Assembly: GCA_030671905.1 (NCBI GenBank) | Contig: DAOVHK010000029.1 | Span: 1-14,059, forward strand | Length of the DNA stretch: 14,059 nt | Reading direction: 5' to 3' | Source of the DNA: Clostridia bacterium | GTDB taxonomy: Bacteria; UBA6262; WVXT01 | Part shown: piece after piece, positions 7,398 through 14,059 of the stretch | Numbering within the stretch: the first letter of the stretch is position 1 | Layout: the number at the start of each line of letters is the position of its first letter | Notes under the pieces: model-generated | Seen by the model: the letters and a program-made list of their open reading frames with translations, nothing else | Database searches by the model: none | Told to the model about the DNA's origin: nothing | Made by a program: the position numbers and the translations under genes

Positions 7398-8131
7398 AAT
7401 CAATGGTGGCAGCAATTCAGTTTTTAACGATCTTTAGCTCTGGCAAAAGAGGTAAAGTTACCAGCAATTATCTATCCAGGTCTTTATTCTACTTCCCTTT
7501 TGTTGGTCTTTTGATTGGTGGTTGTCTAGTGGGGCTTAACTTCGTGCTTTCAAAACATTTGAACCATTCAGTAGTTAATCTATCTATTATTCTTCTTTTA
7601 GTTATTCTCACCGGCGCGCTCCATCTGGATGGTTTCGCCGATACAGTAGACGGATTCTACGCAGGCAAGGATAGACAAGAGATACTGAAGATAATGGGAG
7701 ATAGTCATATCGGCACAATGGGCGCAATAGCACTGATTATTCTGATTCTTTTTAAATTTGCTCTTCTTGAGGGAATTCCCGAAGTAATTAAATACAAGGC
7801 TTTGCTGTTGATGCCTCTATCCAGCAGATGGGCAATGGTAGTCTCCGGTTCTCTTTCTAAAGGAGCAAAGAGTGAAGGGCTGGGAAAGTTCTTCTGTAAA
7901 CCGGTAAGATTGCGAGAATGGTTAGGGGCAACACTGTTTACATTAATAGTAGCGTTCCTGATTTTGAAAACTCAATTGCCCCTCTTTATTTTGAGTATAT
8001 TTCTATTTACTCTAATCTTAACAAGGTATATCACCAGGAAAATCGGAGGTATGACTGGAGATACCTTCGGCGCAATAAACGAATTAACCGAAGTCTTCAG
8101 TCTTTTGATATTCTCTCTTGTTAGTTCATAA
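7394..8131 (+). CDS. cobS: Adenosylcobinamide-GDP ribazoletransferase (cobalamin synthase)
   Basis: Inner-membrane enzyme that joins adenosylcobinamide-GDP to alpha-ribazole (phosphate) to complete the coenzyme. The 245-residue product has several membrane helices and the family's conserved acidic motifs: LTGALHLDGFADTVDGFYAG (73-91) and MGDSHIGTMG (101-110). The C-terminal IGGMTGDTFGAINELTEV is equally typical. ATGA at 7394 overlaps the stop of cobT, indicating translational coupling. btuF begins 5 nt after the stop. With cobU and cobT this gives the nucleotide-loop assembly steps; a CobC-type phosphatase and CbiB are not in the window. Confidence 0.95.
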   Translation: MKSMVAAIQFLTIFSSGKRGKVTSNYLSRSLFYFPFVGLLIGGCLVGLNFVLSKHLNHSVVNLSIILLLVILTGALHLDGFADTVDGFYAGKDRQEILKIMGDSHIGTMGAIALIILILFKFALLEGIPEVIKYKALLLMPLSSRWAMVVSGSLSKGAKSEGLGKFFCKPVRLREWLGATLFTLIVAFLILKTQLPLFILSIFLFTLILTRYITRKIGGMTGDTFGAINELTEVFSLLIFSLVSS

Positions 8132-8136
8132 GAAAT

Positions 8137-9069
8137 ATGGCTATGAAACATCATTTTATCTTCTTAATTATTTCCATTTTGTTGGTATCCTCTTGCAGCA
8201 GTCAAGCACCACCCTTAAAATCGAATTCTCCATACGGAGTCGTAGTCATAGATGACCTCGAAAGAGAAGTGAGATTCAACCATTATCCACAGAGAATAGT
8301 CTCTCTCGACCCCAGCATCACGGAGATACTCTTTGCCCTGGGACTGAATAATGAAATGGTGGGAGTAACAGACTATTGTGACTATCCTGAACAAGCGAGA
8401 ACTACGCCAAAAGTGGGCGGGTACATAAACCCCAACATCGAGGCAATTGCATTACTCGAACCTGACCTGGTAGTGACCACTCTGAAAACCAATACTCCCC
8501 GATTAATCCAGCAACTGGAAGATTTTGGCATTACAGTTTTCGTTTTAGACCCTAAAAAAATAGAAGACATTTTTGAGAACATCTCTTCATTAGCAAAGAT
8601 AACATATCGAGAAGAAAGAGCAGGAGAACTTTTAGGAGCTTTGAAGGAAAGACTGCACGGAGTTAAGAAAAAAGTCGCTGAAATCTCTCGTCCCGGTGTA
8701 TTTCTGGGAATGGGAAAGGACCCACTCATATCCGTGGGTCCGGGGAGCTTTGCCCACGATTTGATCGGGATTGCTGGCGGAAGAAATGTCGCCAGTCAGT
8801 CTTCTTCCAGATACCGCAAATACACGCTGGAAGAGATCATTTTAGCCGATCCTGAGGTAATTATCATCTGTTCAATGGCTCCCGATGACTCCTGTCTCGC
8901 TCAAAAAAGATGGTGGAAGAGATGGACAAATATGTCTGCAGTGCGTAATAGTCGAATCTATGTAATTGAATCTAATCTATTAACCAGGCCCGGACCGAGA
9001 ATGGTTGAGGGGCTTATGGAAATAGCTAAGGCAATACATCCTGAAATATTTCTGGAGCAAGAAAGATGA
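8137..9069 (+). CDS. btuF: Cobalamin ABC transporter substrate-binding lipoprotein
   Basis: Periplasmic cluster A-III binding protein that hands corrinoid to BtuCD. The N-terminus is a lipoprotein signal with lipobox LVSSC, so C20 would be lipidated and the protein membrane-anchored, unlike soluble E. coli BtuF. The mature part shows the two-lobed pattern of the TroA/FhuD/BtuF group: RIVSLDPSITEILFALG, VTDYCDYPEQAR, VGGYINPNIEAIALLEPDLVV, and later DLIGIAGGRNVA. Start is ATG 8137; ATG 8143 (MKHHF) is also plausible and neither has a clear ribosome binding site, so coupling to cobS is likely. It overlaps btuC by 4 nt. The family includes siderophore binders; corrinoid is inferred from the riboswitch and neighbours. 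Confidence 0.88.
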   Translation: MAMKHHFIFLIISILLVSSCSSQAPPLKSNSPYGVVVIDDLEREVRFNHYPQRIVSLDPSITEILFALGLNNEMVGVTDYCDYPEQARTTPKVGGYINPNIEAIALLEPDLVVTTLKTNTPRLIQQLEDFGITVFVLDPKKIEDIFENISSLAKITYREERAGELLGALKERLHGVKKKVAEISRPGVFLGMGKDPLISVGPGSFAHDLIGIAGGRNVASQSSSRYRKYTLEEIILADPEVIIICSMAPDDSCLAQKRWWKRWTNMSAVRNSRIYVIESNLLTRPGPRMVEGLMEIAKAIHPEIFLEQER

Positions 9070-10097
9070 AAGGTTTAAGTTTAAAAAAGTGGCTAATAAC
9101 TATACTTCTTTTAGCAATTCTCCTCATCGTTACCATAATATTTTGCTCTTTTCAAGGCTCAGCAGACATCAAACTTAAGGATTTACTTGAGATATTTTCT
9201 AATTCTCCTGGTCAAACCTGGTGGAATACTAAAGCAATAATTCTGTTAAAGGTGCGACTTCCCAGAATACTACTCGCCTGTATGGTAGGGGGAGCACTTG
9301 CTGTTAGTGGTGTGGTTTTGCAAGCCTTGTTGAGAAATCCTTTGGCAGACCCCTATATCCTGGGAGTCTCCAGTGGTTCTGCCCTGGGAGCAATAATCGC
9401 TATTCTGCTTGGTTTGAACATTACTATTGGTACCCTACCCTCAATTCCCCTGTTTGGTTTTGCAGGAGGACTACTTACTATCCTTTTTGTTTACCATATT
9501 TCGAAAATACACAGAAAAATATCGATACAAACAATGCTCTTAGTGGGCGTGGTAACCGGCGCCATACTTGCAGCTATTATTATGTTCATCACCTCCATGG
9601 CCGGCCCTCACAAGGTGCAGGGAATAATTTTCTGGCTGATGGGTAGCTTGAGTTCACAGGAGTATCCTATGGTGGCGATAGTTTCGTTATATGTGATAGT
9701 GGGAATTCTTATACTTCTCTATTATGCTCGCAGTCTCAATCTTTTAGTCTTAGGAGAGGAATCAGCGACTCAGCTTGGCCTGGATGTAGAACGCACCAAA
9801 AAGATAGCTTTTATCGGTGCTTCACTAATTACAGGTGCTGCTGTTTCAGTCAGTGGCCTTATAGGGTTCGTGGGTATATTAATTCCTCATCTTATGAGAA
9901 TGATTATCGGCTCGGACCACAGGCTACTTTTGCCCGCAGCTGGACTATTCGGAGGTATATATCTTATACTTGCCGATACTCTTGCCAGGACGCTCATGGC
10001 GCCCACAGAAATTCCCGTAGGAGTGATAACTGCCATATGTGGAGGTCCCTTTTTCATCTATCTCCTCAGGAAAAAGAAGACAATCTTTTTCCATTAA
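9066..10097 (+). CDS. btuC: Cobalamin ABC transporter permease (FecCD family)
   Basis: A 343-residue inner-membrane permease, expected to form a homodimer with about ten helices per chain. VRLPRILLACMVGGALAVSG, followed by VLQALLRNPLADPYILGVSSGSALGA, is the FecCD hallmark. GLIGFVGILIPHLMR is the cytoplasmic coupling region that contacts the ATPase. ADTLARTLMAPTEIPVGVITAICGGPFFIYLL closes the protein as usual. ATGA at 9066 overlaps btuF. The gap to btuD (58 nt) is wider than elsewhere in the operon and contains a repeat fragment. Substrate assignment comes from context. Confidence 0.92.
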   Translation: MKGLSLKKWLITILLLAILLIVTIIFCSFQGSADIKLKDLLEIFSNSPGQTWWNTKAIILLKVRLPRILLACMVGGALAVSGVVLQALLRNPLADPYILGVSSGSALGAIIAILLGLNITIGTLPSIPLFGFAGGLLTILFVYHISKIHRKISIQTMLLVGVVTGAILAAIIMFITSMAGPHKVQGIIFWLMGSLSSQEYPMVAIVSLYVIVGILILLYYARSLNLLVLGEESATQLGLDVERTKKIAFIGASLITGAAVSVSGLIGFVGILIPHLMRMIIGSDHRLLLPAAGLFGGIYLILADTLARTLMAPTEIPVGVITAICGGPFFIYLLRKKKTIFFH

Positions 10098-10127
10098 TGT
10101 CATTGCGAACGAAATGAAGCAATCTCG
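10098..10127 (+). repeat. Fragment of a dispersed palindromic repeat (GTCATTGCGA...GAAGCAATCTC type)
   Basis: Directly after the btuC stop lie gtcattgcga (10099-10108) and gaagcaatctc (10116-10126). They contain the inverted pair attgc (10102-10106)/gcaat (10119-10123). From memory, this wording matches a short repeat scattered between genes in many unrelated bacteria. Only one copy is in the window, so the repeat status rests on recall rather than on a second copy here. Confidence 0.5.
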
Positions 10128-10155
10128 ATATGGTTGAAAAATGGATGGAGAAAAA

Positions 10156-11001
10156 ATGACTCTGCCCCCTTTTTTTAGAGTTAAAGATTTGAGATTTAGG
10201 TATGACCAGAGCTGGGTGCTCGATGGTCTCTCTTTTGAGGTAAGAGAGGGAGAGGTTCTGGGCATAATAGGACCCAATGGCTCGGGCAAGACAACAATCC
10301 TGAGAATACTCTCCAGGGTTTTAATGCCTCAGGAAGGAGAAGTCCATCTCCAGGGGAAAAATCTGTTAGCACTGAGCCAAAAAGAGATTGCCCAGATAAT
10401 CGGAGTCGTCCCCCAAGATACCTATTTCCCTTTCCCATTTACAGTTGGCGAGGTCGTTCTCATGGGAAGGTCACCCTGGCTTTCAGGTTTTGGATTCGAA
10501 TCAGAAAGAGATTTACAAATTGCTTCTCAAGCAATGACTCTAACCAACACGCTCAGTTTTAGCAATCGTCTAATTTTCGAACTTTCCGGAGGGGAAAGAC
10601 AGAGAGTAATAATTGCCCGCGCTTTAGCCCAGAGGTCACAGGTAATGTTGCTCGATGAACCCACTGCGCATCTGGATATAGGATACCAGATAGAGATTTA
10701 CGATCTCATCAAGAAATTGAATGTTGAAAAGAGACTAACTCTAATTATAGTAGCTCACGATTTGAATTTAGCCAGTGAGTACTGCGACCGTTTGATTCTG
10801 CTTGATACCGGCAGAATTTATAAAATGGGAAGCCCAAAGGAAGTAATAACCGAAGAGAATCTTTCCAGGGTCTACCAGAGCAAGGTTCTTGTGGAGGAGA
10901 ATCCTGTTACTGGCGCGCCCCGGGTAACTTTGCTTAGTAAATTGATGTCCAGAAAGTACCGGGAGAAAAAATTAACCGCCAGAAGCAATAGAATATCTTG
11001 A
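10156..11001 (+). CDS. btuD: Cobalamin ABC transporter ATP-binding protein
   Basis: Cytoplasmic ATPase of the BtuCD importer, 281 residues. Walker A is GPNGSGKTT (39-47), the signature LSGGERQ (143-149), Walker B VMLLDEP ending at 169, and the switch histidine H201 in VAHD. VPQDTYFPFPFTVGEVVLMGR is the Q-loop region typical of FecE/BtuD/FhuC proteins. I chose ATG 10156, with ggag 5 nt upstream, over ATG 10141 which would add five residues and lacks a good site. The last roughly 35 residues are basic and lie beyond the ATPase core. Downstream is a hairpin-rich gap, then cobA. Confidence 0.92.
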   Translation: MTLPPFFRVKDLRFRYDQSWVLDGLSFEVREGEVLGIIGPNGSGKTTILRILSRVLMPQEGEVHLQGKNLLALSQKEIAQIIGVVPQDTYFPFPFTVGEVVLMGRSPWLSGFGFESERDLQIASQAMTLTNTLSFSNRLIFELSGGERQRVIIARALAQRSQVMLLDEPTAHLDIGYQIEIYDLIKKLNVEKRLTLIIVAHDLNLASEYCDRLILLDTGRIYKMGSPKEVITEENLSRVYQSKVLVEENPVTGAPRVTLLSKLMSRKYREKKLTARSNRIS

Positions 11002-11002
11002 A

Positions 11003-11158
11003 GCATAGGAATTTGAAAAATTCCTATGCGGATTAGGGGGTTTGGGGGAAACAATCTGGTTTCCCCCGAGGGGTGACAGCGGAAAAAATGCGACGGGCAG
11101 GAGCATTTTGGAGCGCCAGAGGGGCGAAGCCCCTATGGAAGTAACCCCGAAGGGGTTA
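11003..11158 (+). repeat. Gap filled with five short hairpins
   Basis: The btuD-cobA gap carries five inverted repeats in succession. They are: gcataggaattt (11003-11014)/aaattcctatgc (11018-11029), loop GAA; gggggaaac (11044-11052)/gtttccccc (11059-11067); aaaatgc (11085-11091)/gcatttt (11103-11109); aggggc (11120-11125)/gcccct (11129-11134), loop GAA; and taacccc (11142-11148)/ggggtta (11152-11158), loop GAA. None has a T-run after it, so no clear intrinsic terminator. It resembles nested small palindromic repeats and may affect mRNA stability or readthrough. Confidence 0.6.
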
Positions 11159-11178
11159 TCTTGAGGAGGTGTCACAAA

Positions 11179-11706
11179 TTGGAAGAAAAAGGATTAATTC
11201 AGATTTACACGGGCGATGGAAAAGGTAAAACTACAGCGAGCATCGGTCAGGCAATAAGGACAAGGGGACATAAGTTTAAAGTATGCTTTGTCTACTTCTT
11301 TAAAAACCTCAAAGATTTCTCTTACGGCGAGGTGGAACTCCTGAAAGGACTGGGAATAGAAATTGTTAATTTTGTTCCCCAGCATCCACATTTCTATAAA
11401 AATATTCCGCCGGAAGGGGTAAGAGAAGAGTGCCTGAAAGCGCTAGAGTCCATCAAAGAAATATTTGAGAAGAACTATGATATGGTAATTTTAGACGAGA
11501 TACTGATTACTTTACGAGATGGGTTTTTGAAAGAAGAAGAAATTTTGCAGCTTCTGGAGAAGAAGCCAGAATCCTTAGAAATTATTTTAACTGGAAGGGG
11601 AGCGACCAAGAAAATTATAGAGAAGGCAGATTTAGTAACCGAGATGAAGAAAATAAAACACCCCTTTCATCAAGGCGTAAAAGAAAGAAAAGGCATCGAA
11701 TATTAG
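11179..11706 (+). CDS. cobO: Cob(I)yrinic acid a,c-diamide / cobinamide adenosyltransferase (CobA/CobO/BtuR type)
   Basis: Adds the 5'-deoxyadenosyl group from ATP to Co(I) corrinoids, which precedes the CobU step in salvage. The 175-residue product has the P-loop GDGKGKTT (12-19), a Walker B-like DMVILDEI, and the family's closing signature LTGRGATKKIIEKADLVTEMKKIKHP with GIEY at the end. TTG 11179 is chosen as start because a near-perfect ribosome binding site, aggaggt (11164-11170), sits 8 nt upstream. A TTG at 11161 would overlap that site. The gene is also called cobA or btuR. It stands apart from btuD and btuB by repeat-rich gaps of about 170-190 nt, and no separate promoter was recognised. 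Confidence 0.93.
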   Translation: MEEKGLIQIYTGDGKGKTTASIGQAIRTRGHKFKVCFVYFFKNLKDFSYGEVELLKGLGIEIVNFVPQHPHFYKNIPPEGVREECLKALESIKEIFEKNYDMVILDEILITLRDGFLKEEEILQLLEKKPESLEIILTGRGATKKIIEKADLVTEMKKIKHPFHQGVKERKGIEY

Positions 11707-11718
11707 TTGGGAAAGGAA

Positions 11719-11876
11719 GTAGTGTAGGGCTTGTCCCTGTAAAGGTTTTGGTCGCGTAGGGGCTTTATGCCCGTAATGATTTTGGTCGCGTAGGGGCGAC
11801 CCGCCGTGGTCGCCCGATAAGGAGGGGCTTTATGCCCGTCCCGATTTATCGGGACGCCCATAAAGGGCTACACTAC
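11719..11876 (+). repeat. 158-bp composite repeat with terminal inverted repeats (MITE-like)
   Basis: The ends gtagtgtag (11719-11727) and ctacactac (11868-11876) are perfect 9-bp inverted repeats. Inside, ttttggtcgcgtaggggc occurs twice (11746-11763, 11780-11797) and aggggctttatgcccgt twice (11758-11774, 11823-11839). A hairpin gggcgacc/ggtcgccc spans 11794-11815. A nested hairpin has outer arms ctttatg (11828-11834)/cataaag (11859-11865) and inner arms cgtcccgat (11837-11845)/atcgggacg (11848-11856). It is G+C-rich against its surroundings and has no open frame. The layout fits a non-autonomous mobile element or nested palindromic repeats. It fills most of the 194-nt gap between cobO and btuB. 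Confidence 0.65.
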
Positions 11877-11900
11877 ACATTTTACAAGGAGGTAGTCTGA

Positions 11901-13811
11901 ATGTTTTTAGGAAAGAAAAATTTGGTTTTAATTTCAACAGCCATTCTGCTTGCGTTTGGCCTTGCCTGGGGAGAAGAATCAGTCTATATGGGAGACTTAG
12001 GAGTCATCGTAATTACTCCCACCAGAGGTCCCAGAATGGTAAAAGATTTGCCCACTAATGTCAGTGTAATCACCAGGGAAGAAATCGCCGAAAGTGGCGC
12101 TCAAAATGTGGGAGAAGTCCTTAAGAACAGTTTGGGCGTGAAAATAAGGAGATATGGAACTTTGGGAGCTTCGTCCGAAATCGCGCTCCGTTGTTGTTCC
12201 GCATACCAGACTCTGGTAATGGTCGATGGTCGTTCTGTAAATAGTATCGCCGACGGGTTAGCTGACCTAAGCCAATTTTCCATAGACAATATTGAAAGAA
12301 TAGAAGTTGTGCGCGGTCCTGCCTCAGCGCTTTATGGCGCCAATGCTCTTGGAGGAGTAGTCAATATCATTACCAGAGAGGCAAAGGAAGAGAAAGTTAT
12401 AGCTGATGTAAATTTTGGCCTGGGAAGTTTTGGCACCCAGATAAGTCGGTTAAATTTTGCAACAAGGGATGCCAATATCAAAGCTTACTTTACAATGAGT
12501 AATAATACTTCCGATGGCTGGCGAAAAAATAGTGCGTATGACAACCATAACTTTACAGGGAGATTAGCATACGATGCCGGAAAAATCGGAAAATTTGAAC
12601 TTAGAGGTGGATACCATAGAGGAAAACTGGGACTACCCGGTGTGAATTATAAAATAATAGACTGGATTACTGGGGAAAAGATTATTTTTGATGAAAGATA
12701 CGCATCCGCCCCGAACCACAATCAGGAGGATGAGAAAGAATACGCCGTTTTAGAATACTCAAATGGAGGAGAAAATTCAAAATTGTTGCTCAGAGTCTAC
12801 GGGAGTGACGACGAGAAAAGAGACCAGAATCCCGATCCTGATTGGCCGACAGATGACTTTTACGAAAATATTACCCGGGGAGTAGAGGTCCAGCTGGATA
12901 CTCTATACCGGATAACACTCGGTATGGACGTTCACCAGGATAAATACAGACAGAGAAATGAAATCAATTCCCAGACCATAATTAGTGAAAAGACACTAAA
13001 TGAATCTGTTTTTCTCCAGGAGACTCTCTCCTTGAAACCAGTCACGGCGATACTGGGAGCCCGTTATGACCACCATTCGGCGTATGGCGGCCAGATGAAT
13101 CCGAGTCTTAGCTTAATCTATCAGCCCAGGGAATACCTAAAGATTTCGTTCAACCTGGCAAGAGGTTTTCGAGCGCCAACATTTTGTGACCTCTACTGGC
13201 CAGATTACTTAGGATATTTGGGGAATCCCGATTTGAAGCCAGAAAAGGCCTGGGCTTATGACCTTGGATTTGAACACCAATTAGGCAATCTCTTATTAAG
13301 CAGATTAACTCTATTCCGCACCAACATAGAGGATTTAATAGAATGGGCAATGGATCCATCTTTTATATGGATGCCTTCTAACGTAGCCAAAGCCTATAGC
13401 CAGGGCGTAGAGGTCGAGTTTATACATCAGATTATGCCCGGACTTTCTCAGAACATAAATTATACGTATCTCCATAGTGCAGGGAGAAAAGAAGGGGAAG
13501 ATAAGTATGAAATTGCACCTTATAAGCCCCACAATCGAGTCAACTACAGGATTAATTATACTAACAATTTTGGTTTAAACATAAGTTTAATGACAGAATA
13601 TATTAGTGAACAATGGAGCGCAAGAGGAGAGACGGGGGATAAATTACCAGACTACTTTTTACTTAATACAAGGATTGCTCAGAGAATCAGGAATCTGGAA
13701 GCGTATATTTCTCTCGATAACATTCTTGATAAGAAATACCAGACAGTTTTTGGTTATCCAATGCCCGGCAGAACGATTATGGCAGGAATCTCCTGGAAAT
13801 TCGGCTCGTAA
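11901..13811 (+). CDS. btuB: TonB-dependent outer-membrane corrinoid receptor, BtuB-like
   Basis: Outer-membrane receptor powered by TonB, probably importing cobalamin or cobinamide. The 636-residue protein starts with a Sec signal (KK then a hydrophobic stretch, likely cut near AWG-EE at 24). A TonB-box-like stretch around GVIVITPTR (34-42) follows. The plug shows LPTNVSVITREEI, TLVMVDGR and VVRGPASALYGANALGGVVNIITRE (136-160). The remainder is beta-barrel with the usual aromatic alternation, RGFRAPTFCDLYW, NPDLKPEKAW, and a final strand TIMAGISWKF two residues before the end. A strong aaggagg (11886-11892) precedes ATG 11901. An adjacent cysteine pair C98-C99 stands in the plug where relatives often have a glycine-rich loop. 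The ligand is inferred from the operon; BtuB and other receptors look alike by eye. Confidence 0.88.
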   Translation: MFLGKKNLVLISTAILLAFGLAWGEESVYMGDLGVIVITPTRGPRMVKDLPTNVSVITREEIAESGAQNVGEVLKNSLGVKIRRYGTLGASSEIALRCCSAYQTLVMVDGRSVNSIADGLADLSQFSIDNIERIEVVRGPASALYGANALGGVVNIITREAKEEKVIADVNFGLGSFGTQISRLNFATRDANIKAYFTMSNNTSDGWRKNSAYDNHNFTGRLAYDAGKIGKFELRGGYHRGKLGLPGVNYKIIDWITGEKIIFDERYASAPNHNQEDEKEYAVLEYSNGGENSKLLLRVYGSDDEKRDQNPDPDWPTDDFYENITRGVEVQLDTLYRITLGMDVHQDKYRQRNEINSQTIISEKTLNESVFLQETLSLKPVTAILGARYDHHSAYGGQMNPSLSLIYQPREYLKISFNLARGFRAPTFCDLYWPDYLGYLGNPDLKPEKAWAYDLGFEHQLGNLLLSRLTLFRTNIEDLIEWAMDPSFIWMPSNVAKAYSQGVEVEFIHQIMPGLSQNINYTYLHSAGRKEGEDKYEIAPYKPHNRVNYRINYTNNFGLNISLMTEYISEQWSARGETGDKLPDYFLLNTRIAQRIRNLEAYISLDNILDKKYQTVFGYPMPGRTIMAGISWKFGS

Positions 13812-13836
13812 GTATCTAAATTATCCAATTTTTCAC

Positions 13837-13865
13837 TTGACATTTAATAAAAAATTATTTATTCT
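13837..13865 (+). promoter_or_regulatory. Probable sigma70-type promoter of the last gene
   Basis: A consensus TTGACA (13837-13842) is followed after 17 nt by TATTCT (13860-13865), a four-of-six match to the -10. Other AT-rich -10 choices lie further down but with poor spacing. It begins 26 nt after the btuB stop and would give a leader of about 80 nt before ATG 13953. No terminator is seen after btuB. Confidence 0.5.
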
Positions 13866-13952
13866 TATATTATTATATTACAGGCATATCGCCAGTGACT
13901 GAAAGGAGCGTAACAACCGAGAGATTACTACATCATCCGGTAGAGAAACCCA

Positions 13953-14059
13953 ATGAAAAAATTAGCACCTAAAAAAACAAAGACAAAAAGAATAAGTGCA
14001 AAAGAAATAAAGAAATTTAAAGAACAACTCATCCATTTAAAAGAAGAGTTGCTCAAATT
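13953..14059 (+). CDS. N-terminal part of a probable DksA/TraR-type zinc-finger protein (cut by window end)
   Basis: An open frame starts at ATG 13953 and runs off the window after 35 full codons; an in-frame TAG at 13941 limits extension upstream. The visible part is a lysine-rich tail (MKKLAPKKTKTKR) followed by a helical stretch ISAKEIKKFKEQLIHLKEELLK. This resembles the N-terminal coiled coil of TraR/DksA-family proteins that act on RNA polymerase, but the diagnostic C4 zinc finger would lie beyond the end. Ribosome binding is weak (agaga only). The call rests on N-terminal pattern alone and could be wrong. Confidence 0.5.
   Translation, partial: MKKLAPKKTKTKRISAKEIKKFKEQLIHLKEELLK

Noticed and set aside
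7918..8124. 68-residue frame within cobS
   Set aside because: Out-of-frame shadow of the conserved cobS 3' half.
11002..11178. Second cobalamin riboswitch before cobO
   Set aside because: No B12 box (GCCNCNGCAAC-like) or aptamer helices; only simple hairpins without T-runs.
11746..11839. Direct repeats considered as a CRISPR array
   Set aside because: Only two copies of each unit, irregular spacing, overlapping units, and no cas genes.
11707..11900. Second cobalamin riboswitch before btuB
   Set aside because: The gap is explained by the composite repeat, and no B12 box is present.
13606..13902. 98-residue plus-strand open frame overlapping the end of btuB
   Set aside because: Out of frame with a clear TonB-receptor C-terminus; no binding site or family pattern.

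Overview
The window looks like chromosome from a diderm (Gram-negative-type) bacterium that is probably neither a proteobacterium nor a firmicute. The diderm evidence is a TonB-dependent outer-membrane receptor plus a lipobox-bearing binding lipoprotein. The DNA is A+T-leaning, arginine is mostly AGA/AGG, several starts are TTG or GTG, and gene gaps are rich in small palindromes. That style fits an uncultured lineage such as Omnitrophota or a similar phylum, but this taxonomic guess is inference only.

Layout. (1) 22-2569: a minimal MerR-type regulator, a CCA-adding tRNA nucleotidyltransferase with an HD domain, and a family 2 glycosyltransferase that overlaps it. (2) 2597-4604: a 23-nt 3' remnant of another tRNA on the minus strand, directly abutting an intact tRNA-Gly(CCC), then a large membrane glycosyltransferase of the GT-C/GT39 type. 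(3) 4674-5606: a promoter and a PHP-domain phosphoesterase. (4) 5583-13811: a cobalamin salvage and uptake cluster. A strong promoter inside the end of the PHP gene drives a cobalamin riboswitch and terminator, followed by cobU, cobT, cobS, btuF, btuC, btuD, a cobA/cobO adenosyltransferase and a btuB-like receptor. (5) From 13837: a promoter and the first 35 codons of a probable DksA/TraR-type protein, cut by the window end.

How the genes work together. BtuB would take corrinoid across the outer membrane. BtuF binds it in the periplasm and BtuCD imports it. CobA adenosylates it, CobU phosphorylates and then guanylylates adenosylcobinamide, CobT activates the lower-ligand base, and CobS joins the two halves. 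No corrin-ring synthesis genes and no lower-ligand synthesis genes are present here. This is therefore a salvage route, repressed by its own product through the riboswitch. It is well-known biology in a compact 'outer membrane to coenzyme' arrangement.

The less ordinary parts are non-coding: the tRNA remnant/tRNA-Gly junction, mutually exclusive hairpins ahead of cca, a hairpin-packed gap before cobA, and a 158-bp composite repeat with terminal inverted repeats before btuB. I found no convincing wholly new protein system.
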